From NCBI GenBank assembly GCA_964621785.1, contig CAZUPD010000013.1, positions 31,823 through 95,822 of the forward strand: 64,000 bases of DNA, read 5' to 3'. Numbering within the stretch: the first letter of the stretch is position 1; each line of letters starts with the position of its first letter. Origin of the DNA: JACKDW01 sp964621785 (GTDB taxonomy: Bacteria; Myxococcota_A; Polyangia; Nannocystales; Nannocystaceae). The notes under the pieces were generated by a model, which saw only the letters and a program-made list of their open reading frames with translations, did not search any database and was not told where the DNA came from. This document shows, piece by piece, positions 34,621-47,111 of the stretch. The position numbers were made by a program, and so were the translations under genes.

Positions 34621-34668
34621 CGAGAGGTCAGGTGAGCTTACGGGAGTACTCGTACACTGCGGTTCGAC
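34621..34668. repeat. Direct repeat copy A: displaced end of a ppk gene
   Basis: These 48 bases match 38777-38824 at all but eight positions. On the minus strand, in the frame of ppk, copy A encodes TAVYEYSRKLT followed by a stop, while the real ppk end in copy B encodes TALYEYFRKLT and stop. Homology stops abruptly on the side toward the kinase coding region. The kinase gene's last codons are read from this copy in another frame. Confidence 0.85.
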
Positions 34669-37600
34669 GATTCATCAATACCGACCAGCGGGCCGCAGAT
34701 GTCGCGAACCGCGAGGTAGTCCTTTTCAAATTGCTTGAGGCGCTCGCATCCGAGACGCGTCAACTCGCGTGGGGGGATGGGCCACTGGATGGAACCGTCG
34801 GGCTGCGGCAGGCCGATCCGGTCGCGGAGATCCAACAGATGTGCGCCGGTGTCGGCGTTCCACACCTTGGCGGTGCCGTCGACACAGGCGGTCGCGAGGA
34901 GGTTGCCATCGGGCGAGAATGCCACGTGAAAGACATCGTGGCTGTGACCTCGAAGGGTTGTTTGCAATGCGCCGGTCGCTGCATCCCAGATCCGAGAAGT
35001 TGTATCTGCACTTGCTGTGGCGAGACGTGTTCCGTCGGGCGAATAGACGACGCCAAAAACTGTGTCGTCGTGACCCCGACTGGTGGCGATGGACTCGCCG
35101 GTTTGTGCATCCCAGATCCGCAATGTCTTATCTTTGCTCACAGTGGCGATCCGCGAGCCATCGGGGGAGTAGACCAGGTCTAAGACATCACTTTCGTGGC
35201 CTTCGAGGGTAGCGAGATGTTGACCAGTATGGGCATCCCAGATGTTCGCGGTTTTATCGTAGCTACAGGTTGCGACCCGGGACCCGTCAGGCGAGAACGC
35301 AACCATGGAGACATAGTGTTCATGACCTTGAAGGCTAGCGAGGAGCTCACCCGTGTTCGCGTTCCACAGCGCTGCAGTCTCGTCGTTGCTGGCTGTTGCG
35401 ATGCGTGAACCGTCGGGCGAGAACACCAGTGCGTTGAGAGAAGCTTTGTGGCCTTCAAGGGTCCGTACCGGGTCGCCGGTTTGAGCATTCCACAGGCGGG
35501 CTGTTGACTCCGGCCCGATGGTGGCGATCGTCGACCCGTCGGGCGAAAACGCCATCGCGTAGAGTTCGATCCCGCAGTCGATGGTTGTGATGAGTTCGTA
35601 GTTGTCCGCCTGCCAAATCCGCACTGTTTTGTCACTGGAGGCAGTAGCGAAGCGCGATCCATCGGGCGAGGCGTTCAACATGACGATCGCCTTTTCGTGT
35701 CCCCGGAGGACTGTGACGATATCGCCAGTTTTCGCATCCCAAAATCGCGTGGTCGCGTCGTGACTGATCGTGGTAATACGCGTCCCGTCGGGCGAGAACT
35801 CGATCCCAGAAATCGTATCTCGATGGCCTGCGATTGTCGCCACTCCGGCGTCGACATGGGTGTCCCAGATCCGAAGTGTGTGATCTAAACCGGCCGTCGC
35901 CAGATGGGATCCGTCGGGAGAGTAGGCCAGTCCCCGGATCCCGCCGTCGTGGCCTTGCAAGCTGATATCTAAATTGCCGTCGCGTGTATCCCAGATCTTA
36001 ACAGTGGCATCGAAACTCGCCGTCGCGACATGTGAACCATCGGGTGAATAGACCGTTGCGGCGAGGGCGTTTTCGTGTTTGAGCACTGCGACGATATCAC
36101 CGGTGTGAAGGTCCCAGATCCGTGCGGTGTAATCGAGGCTCGCGGTGGTGAGCTGTGAACTGTCGGGCGAGAACGCAAGCGCGAAGACAGCGTGCTCGTG
36201 ACCCTTAAGGGTAGCGAGGTGTTCGCCAGAGGCCGCATCCCAGATCCGCGTGGTCTTGTCGCCGCTGCCGGTTACGATCCGCGAACCATCGGGCGAGTAG
36301 GCGATTGCATAGATGGTATCGCTGTGGCCTTCGAGCGTCGTGAGGTGGTCGCCGGTTTGCGGGTCCCAAATCTTTGCGGTCCGATCATTGCTACCGGTGA
36401 GGATTCGCCGCCCATCGGGCGAGTAGACCAGCCTTCGGATCGTGCTCCGGTGCCCCTTGAGGGTGGCGATTGGCTCACCAGTTTGCGGGTCCCAAATCCT
36501 CGCGGTTTGATCGCTGCTTGCCGTCGCAATCTGCGAACCGTCGGGCGAGAATGTCGCATCAAAGATCGTTTTCGTGTGACCCTCAACCGTGTGTAGATTG
36601 TTGCCAGTTTGAGTATCCCAAATCCGTACCGTTTTGTCCCTGCTCCCCGTCACGATCCGCGAACCATCTGGCGAAAAAGACAGGCTTCGAACGTCGTCGA
36701 CATGACCCGCGAGTGTGGCCATCAACTCCCCGGTGCGAGCGTCCCAAATCCGGCCGGTCGGGTCCCTGCCAATGCTGGCAATGCGCGACCCATCAGGCGA
36801 GTACACTGCGTGCCATATCTGGTCGGAGTGGCCCTCGAGCACCCGGGCGACGTGCACGATCAAGGTGTCATCCGCGAGTACATGTGCGAGGGCGTCCGAG
36901 GCGTCTGTCGGCGGTGGAGGATCCCAGTCGGGAGCGTAGGCTCCCACTGCCTGCACGCCCAGCTTGAGTGCTTCTCCTTCGCTATCTTCGGGGATCAACA
37001 TTTTTGCCCGGAGACCTAACTGTACGCTTAATGCCTGCTTGAGCTCGGCTTCGCGGGCGACCAACGCCGCGTTACGATCCTCGAGCACACGTGTTTGTGC
37101 GCGCACCTCAGCCTCACTCCCCCTCGCCCGTGCTTCGTTGGCCGCCGCTGCCCGCCACTGGATCACTGCGAACACACCGAGTACGGCCATCACCACCAAC
37201 CCTGCCGCCAATCCGCTGACGATCCGCCGGTTGCGTGCCCGCTGGAGCTGGGCCTCGATCGCGTCGAGCATCACCCGTACCGACTCGTAGCGGTTGTAGC
37301 GATCGACTGACAACGCGCGCTCGAGGATCCGGCGAAGCCATGTCGGTACATTGATGTCTGAAGGAACAGGCTCTCGTTTACCGGTGAGTACGGCGTGACT
37401 CAGTTCTGCGAATGTCTCGCCGACGTAGGGTCGGCCTCTGTACAGTGCCTCCCACAGGGTCACCGCGAAGGCGTATTCATCGGTGCGCTCGTCGGCGATG
37501 AGCCCGGAGTATTGCTCCGGGGCCATATAAGCCGGTGTCCCAAGGATTGCGCCGACTGCTGTCAATTCGACCGACAGAACATTGGGATGGGTGACTAGGT

Positions 37601-38621
37601 TGCGAGTGCGTTCGTCTGGTTCCTCGGCCCGTGCAAGACCGAAGTCCATCACGCGCACGCGTTCGTCGTCGCCGACCATGAGATTGTCGGGCTTGATATC
37701 GCGGTGGAGCAGACCTTCGCTGTGGGCTGCGGCGATGCCCTGTCCCGCCTGCATGACGACAGCGAGGACGCGCTGCCAGTTCGGCTTCTCGGTGGCGATC
37801 CAGTCGCGGAGCGTCCGGCCGATCACGAACTCCATCGAGAGCCAAACCTGCCCTCGATGGGTCCCGGCGTCGTGGACCGCGACGACATTGGGGTGGGTGA
37901 GCTTGGCGAGTGCTTGCGCCTCCCGTACCAATCGGACCCGTGCCGCGGGACTGTCTTGACCGCCGCGGATCAACTTGACCGCGACCTCGCGATCGAGTGT
38001 CGGATCGTAGGCTGCGTAGACGACACCGATCGCACCGGCACCGAGCTTGCGCAGAATCTTTAAGCGACCGATCTGCGTACCCTGTTCGAGGTTCGCTTCG
38101 CTGTTGTGATGGGGCGAGGACGCGATGGTCCCGTTGAGGGGAAGATCGTCGGCGCTGTTGGACGCGACCGCATCGCCAGTTGACCTGTCTGAAGCGACAT
38201 CCATATGATGCTCGCCTGCGTTGTCGGTGGGCGACTTGGCGGCGACATCGCGATGCCCGAACATCGCCTGCTCGTGCCCAACTGTGTCCGCGAGAGAGAT
38301 TGTCGCCCGATCGACCGTGCCGCGGGGAGACGCTTGGTCGAGTATGGGACGTTCGTTTCGCGAGAGGCCCAGTGTGTCGGCGAGTGACGCGTCGGAAACG
38401 ACTTGGCGGTGAGCAGCTCCTCGGTGACCGCTTGCCAACCGTAGCGGGTCCCTCTCGCTGTGCGAGGTGTCCGAGTCGGGCTGCTGCGACCCTACGACCG
38501 CGCCGGTGCCTCGCCGACCATCTGCGTTGTCGCGATCCGACGCAATTGTATCGCTGGTTGAGAGCTCGGGGAACTCACCTTTGACACCACCTTGCGAGGG
38601 ACTCCTCGAGTCTCGATCCAT
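34638..38621 (-). CDS. Transmembrane Ser/Thr protein kinase with 16 WD40 repeats
   Basis: A 1327-residue protein. Residues 1-180 are polar and low-complexity. The kinase domain spans ~184-460, with the ATP-binding Lys216 (VAVKLI), HRDIKPDN with catalytic Asp308, and the DFG at 326-328. A single membrane helix lies at ~467-489, then a coiled region. Sixteen WD40-type repeats follow (SPDGS..AT.S.D.T.RIWD) from ~594 to ~1262, enough for two propellers. Such Hanks-type kinase-WD40 fusions are frequent in myxobacteria; here the propellers would sit outside the cytoplasm. The gene is bracketed by copies A and B of a ppk-end repeat. Confidence 0.92.
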   Translation of the reverse strand: MDRDSRSPSQGGVKGEFPELSTSDTIASDRDNADGRRGTGAVVGSQQPDSDTSHSERDPLRLASGHRGAAHRQVVSDASLADTLGLSRNERPILDQASPRGTVDRATISLADTVGHEQAMFGHRDVAAKSPTDNAGEHHMDVASDRSTGDAVASNSADDLPLNGTIASSPHHNSEANLEQGTQIGRLKILRKLGAGAIGVVYAAYDPTLDREVAVKLIRGGQDSPAARVRLVREAQALAKLTHPNVVAVHDAGTHRGQVWLSMEFVIGRTLRDWIATEKPNWQRVLAVVMQAGQGIAAAHSEGLLHRDIKPDNLMVGDDERVRVMDFGLARAEEPDERTRNLVTHPNVLSVELTAVGAILGTPAYMAPEQYSGLIADERTDEYAFAVTLWEALYRGRPYVGETFAELSHAVLTGKREPVPSDINVPTWLRRILERALSVDRYNRYESVRVMLDAIEAQLQRARNRRIVSGLAAGLVVMAVLGVFAVIQWRAAAANEARARGSEAEVRAQTRVLEDRNAALVAREAELKQALSVQLGLRAKMLIPEDSEGEALKLGVQAVGAYAPDWDPPPPTDASDALAHVLADDTLIVHVARVLEGHSDQIWHAVYSPDGSRIASIGRDPTGRIWDARTGELMATLAGHVDDVRSLSFSPDGSRIVTGSRDKTVRIWDTQTGNNLHTVEGHTKTIFDATFSPDGSQIATASSDQTARIWDPQTGEPIATLKGHRSTIRRLVYSPDGRRILTGSNDRTAKIWDPQTGDHLTTLEGHSDTIYAIAYSPDGSRIVTGSGDKTTRIWDAASGEHLATLKGHEHAVFALAFSPDSSQLTTASLDYTARIWDLHTGDIVAVLKHENALAATVYSPDGSHVATASFDATVKIWDTRDGNLDISLQGHDGGIRGLAYSPDGSHLATAGLDHTLRIWDTHVDAGVATIAGHRDTISGIEFSPDGTRITTISHDATTRFWDAKTGDIVTVLRGHEKAIVMLNASPDGSRFATASSDKTVRIWQADNYELITTIDCGIELYAMAFSPDGSTIATIGPESTARLWNAQTGDPVRTLEGHKASLNALVFSPDGSRIATASNDETAALWNANTGELLASLQGHEHYVSMVAFSPDGSRVATCSYDKTANIWDAHTGQHLATLEGHESDVLDLVYSPDGSRIATVSKDKTLRIWDAQTGESIATSRGHDDTVFGVVYSPDGTRLATASADTTSRIWDAATGALQTTLRGHSHDVFHVAFSPDGNLLATACVDGTAKVWNADTGAHLLDLRDRIGLPQPDGSIQWPIPPRELTRLGCERLKQFEKDYLAVRDICGPLVGIDESSNRSVRVLP

Positions 38622-38776
38622 TGTCTACGGCACTTCGCATGTTCAAAGAACAATCAACGAGGCGAACAGCCCACAACGAGCCTACGTCAACCTGTCAAAG
38701 GTCGTCAACCCGGGTGTTCGTCTCCGCACAGCAGTTGCAATTACAACCTCTTGCACACCGCACTTGCGCGACCGCG

Positions 38777-38824
38777 CGAGTTGTCAGGTGAGCTTGCGGA
38801 AGTACTCATACAATGCGGTTTGAC
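38777..38824. repeat. Direct repeat copy B: 3' end of ppk
   Basis: The partner of 34621-34668, 4156 bases away. This copy is the actual C-terminal coding end of ppk on the minus strand. Together the copies bracket the kinase gene plus about 150 bases. Confidence 0.85.
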
Positions 38825-40880
38825 TGCGGACGGCGACGGTCCGCGGCTTGCGTTGACGGTAGGGGTTTTTGCGAGTCGCGTCGATTTGGCGGGCCTTGAC
38901 GTTATCACGCCAACAGATCTTGAGCATATCGAGCATTTGCTTGCGTACATTTTTATCGCGCAGGGCGACGAGCGCTTCGACGCGGTAGTCGAGGTTGCGC
39001 GTCATCAGGTCGGCCGAGCCGATATAGACCTGCGGGTGACCGGCATTGGTGAACGAAAAAATGCGTGCATGTTCAAGAAATCGGTCGACCACCGACACAA
39101 CCTCGATGTTCTCACTGGTTTTGGGCAGTCCCGGGATCAGCGAGCAAATGCCGCGGACCATCAACCTGACCTTGACCCCCGCTTGGCTGGCCTCGTAGAG
39201 TTTTTTGATGATCTTGCGGTCGACCAGGTTGTTGAGTTTGAAGGTGAGTCCCGCGGGCTTGCCGGCTTGGGCGTGGCGAATTTCACGGTTGATCAGCCCA
39301 TTGAGGCGTTTTCGCAGGTAAAATGGCGCCAGCAGCAGATGGCGGTATTTGCCGGGCTCGTACATGTTGTCGAAAAATGTAAATACACGTCGCACTTCGC
39401 GTGCGACTGCGATATCGGCTGTCATGAGGAACACATCGCTGTAGACACGGGCCGTGTTCTCGTTGAAGTTGCCGGTGCCGACAATTGCAAACGCCTCCCG
39501 TCGGCGCCCTTGCTGGGCGGTGATCAGGGTGAGTTTGGCGTGTACCTTGAGGTTGGGGACACCAAAGATCACGCGCACACCTTCTTCTTGCATCCGCTTC
39601 CCCCAGGCGATGTTGGCTTCCTCGTCAAATCGCGCTTGGGGCTCGACGACCACCGTCACGGCGATGCCGTTGCGGGCGGCGTTGATCAGTGCACGTACAA
39701 TTGCTGAGTTTTTGGCGACCCGGTACAGGGTCATGCAAATCTCGGTGACATTCGGGTCGATGGCCGCCTCGCGCAGGCAATCGAGGATGTGGGTAAACGA
39801 TTGGTACGGGACGTAGAGCAGGACGTCCTGTTTGCGCAGGGTGTCGAATACGGTCCGCTGATTGGCAAACGCGGGGTGGGGGAGCGGCTCCAGCGGCGGG
39901 TACAGCAGGTCGTTTCGCCCGAGGTGGGGAAACCCCATGAAGTCCTTAAAATTGTGGTACCTGGCCCCGGGAATCAAAGCGTCCTCTTGGGACAGGTTCA
40001 TTTTTTTGGTCAGGTAGGCCAAAAATGCGGGGGGCATCTCCGCGTCGTAGGTCAGGCGCAGCGGCTCGGCGACCCGACGACGCTTGAGGCTGCGCTCGAC
40101 CGCGGCCATTAAACTGATCGAGACATCGTTGTCGAGGTCGAGCTCGGCATCACGGGTAAATTTAATTGTATATGCTTCCGCACTGGCAAACTCGAACATA
40201 TAGAAAATGTTGGCCAGGCTAAAGCGGATGACGTCGTCGAGCAGGATGATGCAGCGGGCATCCTCGCGGGCCGGTAGCTCGATAAATCGCGGGAGCGTGA
40301 CCGGGATTTCGATGAGGGAGTAGCGCGGCTCGCTGTCGGCGTGGAGCAGGCGAATCGCCAGATAGATCGAGGTGTCGCGCAGGGTCGGGAACGCCTTGAC
40401 CTTGTCGAGCATCAGCGGAAAAAGTTGATGACGCACCGATTCGACAAAGAACCGGCGGACAAAGGCCCCGTGTTCATCGTCGAGTTCTCGCTCGTTGAGG
40501 ACCCGGATCCCGGTGTTCTTCAGCCCCTCGATGACTTCGAGGTAGAGGTTGTCGAACTTTGCCTGTTGGGCGACGACGATTTCCTGGATTTTTTTGAGGA
40601 CTTTTTTCGGGGGTGATTCGAGCCCGCGCAGTTCGGATTTCCCGAGTCGCGCGACCCGGCGTTTGGTGGCCACACGCACGCGAAAAAACTCGTCTTGGTT
40701 GCTCGAGTAGATGCCTAAAAACCGCAGGCGCTCGATCAGCGGTACGCTCGGGTCCGCAGCTTCTTGCAATACCCGGTCGTTGAAGGCCAGCCAGCTGAGT
40801 TCGCGGTTGATGTACCGCTTGCTGCCGGTCTTTTTCTTTTTCGGCTTCGGTTTCGGTTTCGGTTTGTCGGGTTGATCCAC
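38784..40880 (-). CDS. ppk1: Polyphosphate kinase
   Basis: A 698-residue enzyme that moves the gamma-phosphate of ATP onto polyphosphate chains. RYINRELSWLAFNDRVL is near the N-terminus. The phosphorylated His is His447 (VHAKLTLI), and the second conserved His is His615 (NAGHPQVYIGSAD). Length is normal. The N-terminus has a Lys/Pro-rich run (KPKPKPKPKKKK) beyond the family core. GTG 40880 starts 3 bases after the sixA stop, so the two are an operon. Exact dispersed palindromes lie at 39378 and 39690. Confidence 0.96.
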   Translation of the reverse strand: MDQPDKPKPKPKPKKKKTGSKRYINRELSWLAFNDRVLQEAADPSVPLIERLRFLGIYSSNQDEFFRVRVATKRRVARLGKSELRGLESPPKKVLKKIQEIVVAQQAKFDNLYLEVIEGLKNTGIRVLNERELDDEHGAFVRRFFVESVRHQLFPLMLDKVKAFPTLRDTSIYLAIRLLHADSEPRYSLIEIPVTLPRFIELPAREDARCIILLDDVIRFSLANIFYMFEFASAEAYTIKFTRDAELDLDNDVSISLMAAVERSLKRRRVAEPLRLTYDAEMPPAFLAYLTKKMNLSQEDALIPGARYHNFKDFMGFPHLGRNDLLYPPLEPLPHPAFANQRTVFDTLRKQDVLLYVPYQSFTHILDCLREAAIDPNVTEICMTLYRVAKNSAIVRALINAARNGIAVTVVVEPQARFDEEANIAWGKRMQEEGVRVIFGVPNLKVHAKLTLITAQQGRRREAFAIVGTGNFNENTARVYSDVFLMTADIAVAREVRRVFTFFDNMYEPGKYRHLLLAPFYLRKRLNGLINREIRHAQAGKPAGLTFKLNNLVDRKIIKKLYEASQAGVKVRLMVRGICSLIPGLPKTSENIEVVSVVDRFLEHARIFSFTNAGHPQVYIGSADLMTRNLDYRVEALVALRDKNVRKQMLDMLKICWRDNVKARQIDATRKNPYRQRKPRTVAVRSQTALYEYFRKLT

Positions 40881-40883
40881 CGG

Positions 40884-41369
40884 TTACAGGCCCTTGGGAA
40901 ATAGAAATGAGATGCGCTTGCCGGGTTTGCCAAAGTCGGCCCAGGTGTCGAGGTCGAAGGCGAGGGTACAGGCGGCTGCGGTGCTGAACTTGTGCGGGAG
41001 GGGACCTGCGAGGTTGCGACAAAACTCGGCGATCGTCGGCATGTGGGCGAACACAAACAGATGTTTCACGCGGTCGGGTTGTTTGCGGATGAGCTTGTGC
41101 CAGTCCTTGAGGTCGCCGCTGTACAGGCGCTCGTCGACGGTCCAGGTGCTGACACCGAGGTAGCGGGCAAAGATGCTGCAGGTATGTACGGCCCGCAGGG
41201 CGGGGCTGGTCACGAGGTGGTCGGGCAGGAGGTCGCGGGATGCGAGGGCCCGGGCGACGAGTGGAGCTGTGCGTCGACCTCGGCGGTTGAGCGGACGATC
41301 GCAGTCGTCGAGGTCGGGGTCAGCCCAGCTCGACTTTGCGTGGCGGACAGCTGTGAGATGTCGGATCAC
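40884..41369 (-). CDS. sixA: Phosphohistidine phosphatase SixA
   Basis: A 161-residue histidine phosphatase-fold protein. VRHAKSSW holds the catalytic His10, with Arg/His partners in TSPALRAVHT and VFAHMPTIAEF. SixA-type enzymes remove phosphate from phosphohistidine. It is the first gene of the pair with ppk1, whose catalysis goes through a phosphohistidine. That context suggests, without proving, a link to Ppk or a nearby phosphorelay. GTG start at 41369. Confidence 0.9.
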   Translation of the reverse strand: MIRHLTAVRHAKSSWADPDLDDCDRPLNRRGRRTAPLVARALASRDLLPDHLVTSPALRAVHTCSIFARYLGVSTWTVDERLYSGDLKDWHKLIRKQPDRVKHLFVFAHMPTIAEFCRNLAGPLPHKFSTAAACTLAFDLDTWADFGKPGKRISFLFPKGL

Positions 41370-41524
41370 GTTGGCCCAAAAACAACGATATCATAGGTTT
41401 TTTGGACCTGACGAGTTGCTTCGGTCGGTGGAGCTCCGGGCGTCGTTGCGCCGGTCGAATTCGATGAAGATACACGTAATAGCCCGAAGAGGAGGTTCGA
41501 CCGCTCCCCGGCGCGACAACGCAA

Positions 41525-41604
41525 TGCCCGGGGCGGGACTCGAACCCGCACCCTTGCGGAGGGGATTTTAAGTCCCCCGTGTCTACCGATTCCACCACCC
41601 GGGC
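41525..41604 (-). tRNA. tRNA-Leu (TAA anticodon)
   Basis: An 80-base class II-like tRNA on the minus strand. The 7-bp acceptor stem GCCCGGG pairs with CCCGGGC. The anticodon loop is CTTAAAA (anticodon TAA) on a 5-bp GGGGA/TCCCC stem. A short variable arm and the T-arm GCGGGTTCGAGTCCCGC follow. The discriminator is A and CCA is not encoded. Confidence 0.93.
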
Positions 41605-41775
41605 TGGGTCCCGGAATGTATGCCACCGTCACTCGGATTGCGAATCGGAATTTCGAGGACACCTCTCGTCCGCATTGTTCGCTACCGTGCAGGTGCGACG
41701 GTGAGCCTGCTCAAGTGTTCAATGCTGAGGATGGCGAGCGGTACGCGCGATTGCGTGCTATGTCGCGGACACGCC

Positions 41776-44943
<3,168 letters not shown>

Positions 44944-44996
44944 GGTTGACCGGAGTGGGTCGACGACCTCGCGCCAGTCCGGATTTGGTCACTGAA

Positions 44997-45009
44997 TACA
45001 TATTATGTA
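44997..45009. promoter_or_regulatory. AT-rich inverted repeat between uvrA and the flavin-reductase gene
   Basis: TACAT and ATGTA form a perfect inverted repeat around ATT, in a short AT-rich patch that also holds ATGAATATACAAATTG (45081-45096). It lies in the 271-bp gap after uvrA. It may be a binding site for a repressor or part of a promoter. Confidence 0.3.
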
Positions 45010-45214
45010 TGCACATGATTTCCGCAGTTACCCGCCCTGGTCCACGTTCCACAGGCGTGTGGGTGCCGCGGTGCCTTGAAATATGAATATACAAATTGAT
45101 TGCCGGGCCCGCGATCTCAAAAAACCGGGACAGGAACCGGATTTTATGTGACGAAAGCGGCGAAAACCTCAACTTCGTGGGGGTGGGCAGGGTTTTCGTG
45201 GTACACAGCGGGCG

Positions 45215-45889
45215 ATGGCGGACCACGAATTTTCAGCCGCGGAGCTGCGCACATCGGAGACCTACCGGCTGATGACCTGCCTGATTACCCCGCGCCCGAT
45301 CGCATGGGTGTCGACGCTCAGCTTGGCCGGTGTCCCCAACCTCGCTCCGTTTAGCTACTTTCAGGGGGTGTGCTCCAACCCCCCGACCGTGGTGTTGGGG
45401 ATCGCCTACAACCGTGACGGCTCGCCCAAAGATACGTTGCGCAACATCCTCGACCGGCGCGAGTTTGTCATCAACCATGTGTCGCGGCCGCTGGCCGAAG
45501 CGATGAACCGAACATCGGCCGCCTATCCGCCCGAGGTCTCGGAGTGGCCCGACGCCGGGGTGACCCGAGCTCCCGCCACCGTGGTCGCTGTCCCCCGGGT
45601 CAGCGAAGCCCGGGCGAGCCTCGAGTGTCGGCTCAAACAGATGGTCCCGCTGGGTCTCGGGCCGACCGGGATGCCGTCGTCCGGGTTGGTCATCGCCGAG
45701 GTTGTGCACTTTCGCGTGGCCGAGGGGCTGATCTCCCGTGACGCCCGCGGGCGTGTGTTGCCGATCGATCCCGGGCAACTGCAAGCCGTCGGACGGCTCG
45801 GAGGGATCGCGTACACTACCACGGACGGGATTTTTGAGTTACAGCGCCCTCCACCACCGACTTCGCCAAGGGGATCAGACGACCAGTGA
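45215..45889 (+). CDS. Flavin reductase-like protein (FMN-binding split barrel)
   Basis: A 224-residue protein with the split-barrel FMN fold. Family marks are ITPRPIAWVSTLSLAGVPNLAPFSYF and the later NPPTVVLGI segment. Members reduce flavin or bind FMN in oxygenase systems. It overlaps the HMG-CoA lyase gene by 4 bases (GTGA), so the two are coupled. A role in leucine or branched-chain breakdown next to the lyase is possible but inferred from position only. Confidence 0.85.
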   Translation: MADHEFSAAELRTSETYRLMTCLITPRPIAWVSTLSLAGVPNLAPFSYFQGVCSNPPTVVLGIAYNRDGSPKDTLRNILDRREFVINHVSRPLAEAMNRTSAAYPPEVSEWPDAGVTRAPATVVAVPRVSEARASLECRLKQMVPLGLGPTGMPSSGLVIAEVVHFRVAEGLISRDARGRVLPIDPGQLQAVGRLGGIAYTTTDGIFELQRPPPPTSPRGSDDQ

Positions 45890-46857
45890 GTGAGTCACGT
45901 CCAGACACATCGAGCCTGTTCGGCGCCTTGCCCGAGAGCGTTTCGATCTATGAGGTAGGGCCGCGCGACGGACTGCAAAACGAGACCTCGGTGTTGCCGA
46001 CGGCGCGCAAGGTCGAAATGATCCGCGGTCTGTTAGACGCCGGGCTCAAACGGATCGAAGTTACGAGCTTTGTCAATCCGCGGTGGATCCCGGCCTTGGC
46101 CGACCATATGGAAGTTGCGGCCGAAGTCCACAAGCTCGAGCGCGCCGACGATGTAGTGTTTAGTGCGTTGGTCCCCAACATGCGCGGACTCGACTCCGCC
46201 ACCCGCGCCGGGATGAAGGAGGTCGCCATCTTCATGGCCGCCTCCGAGACCCACAATCTCAAAAACATCAACAAGAGCACTCAAAAGGCGCTGGCGACCT
46301 ACCGCGAGGTCGTGCATGCGGCCCAGGAACGCGGGATGCGGGTGCGCGGCTATATCAGCTGTGTTTACGGGTGTCCCTACGAGGGCAACATCCCGATCGA
46401 CCAGGTCATCGACGTCTCCAAGGCATTGGCTGAGATGGGGCTCTACGAGTTGAGTTTGGGTGATACGATCGGCGTCGGGACACCGCGGCAGGTCGAACAT
46501 GTGCTGCAGCAACTATTGGCGGCCGGCCTGACCCGGGACAAACTTGCAGTCCACTTTCACGACACCCGCGGGACCGCACTCGCCAATATCACCGTGGCGC
46601 TGCAGCTGGGGATCCGGACGATTGATTCGGCGGCCGGAGGACTCGGTGGTTGCCCCTACGCCCCGGGAGCATCGGGAAATGTCGCCACCGAAGATGTCGT
46701 CTACATGCTGCAAGGGATGGGCTGTGAGACAGGTGTCGACCTCGACCCACTGGTAGCGACCAGCAGCCGGCTGTCTGGGCACCTCGGGCACGAATTGCCG
46801 AGCAAGTATCTCAAGGCCCACCTCGGCCACTGTACACGCAGCATGCGTTCGGTGTAG
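45886..46857 (+). CDS. mvaB: Hydroxymethylglutaryl-CoA lyase
   Basis: A 323-residue TIM-barrel enzyme that cleaves HMG-CoA into acetyl-CoA and acetoacetate in leucine catabolism. It has EVGPRDGLQNE, the metal site HFHDTRG, and the Cys-containing loop GGLGGCPYAPGASGN. GTG 45886 overlaps the upstream stop. It could connect branched-chain degradation to the acetyl-CoA/butyryl-CoA cluster at 19.7-25.7 kb. Confidence 0.94.
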   Translation: MSESRPDTSSLFGALPESVSIYEVGPRDGLQNETSVLPTARKVEMIRGLLDAGLKRIEVTSFVNPRWIPALADHMEVAAEVHKLERADDVVFSALVPNMRGLDSATRAGMKEVAIFMAASETHNLKNINKSTQKALATYREVVHAAQERGMRVRGYISCVYGCPYEGNIPIDQVIDVSKALAEMGLYELSLGDTIGVGTPRQVEHVLQQLLAAGLTRDKLAVHFHDTRGTALANITVALQLGIRTIDSAAGGLGGCPYAPGASGNVATEDVVYMLQGMGCETGVDLDPLVATSSRLSGHLGHELPSKYLKAHLGHCTRSMRSV

Positions 46858-47111
46858 GCGGGTCCATCGACACGCTCGCCATCTGGGTCTGGTGATCGCC
46901 CGCGTCGTCCGGATGCACCGCGGACCTCTCTTGTGCTGACGGGCACGATTTGTATTGGACCTACTCGAGCAGCGCTCACACGTCTTTGTGCTCGCGTCAT
47001 TAATTTGTGTCTACATGGATTTGATGCTTCGGCCCTGTCAGTTTGGGCCCGAAAAGCGATCCGCGCGACCCCGATGTGGCCCGCCAAACCGACCTCCGCC
47101 CAAAGTTGGGA

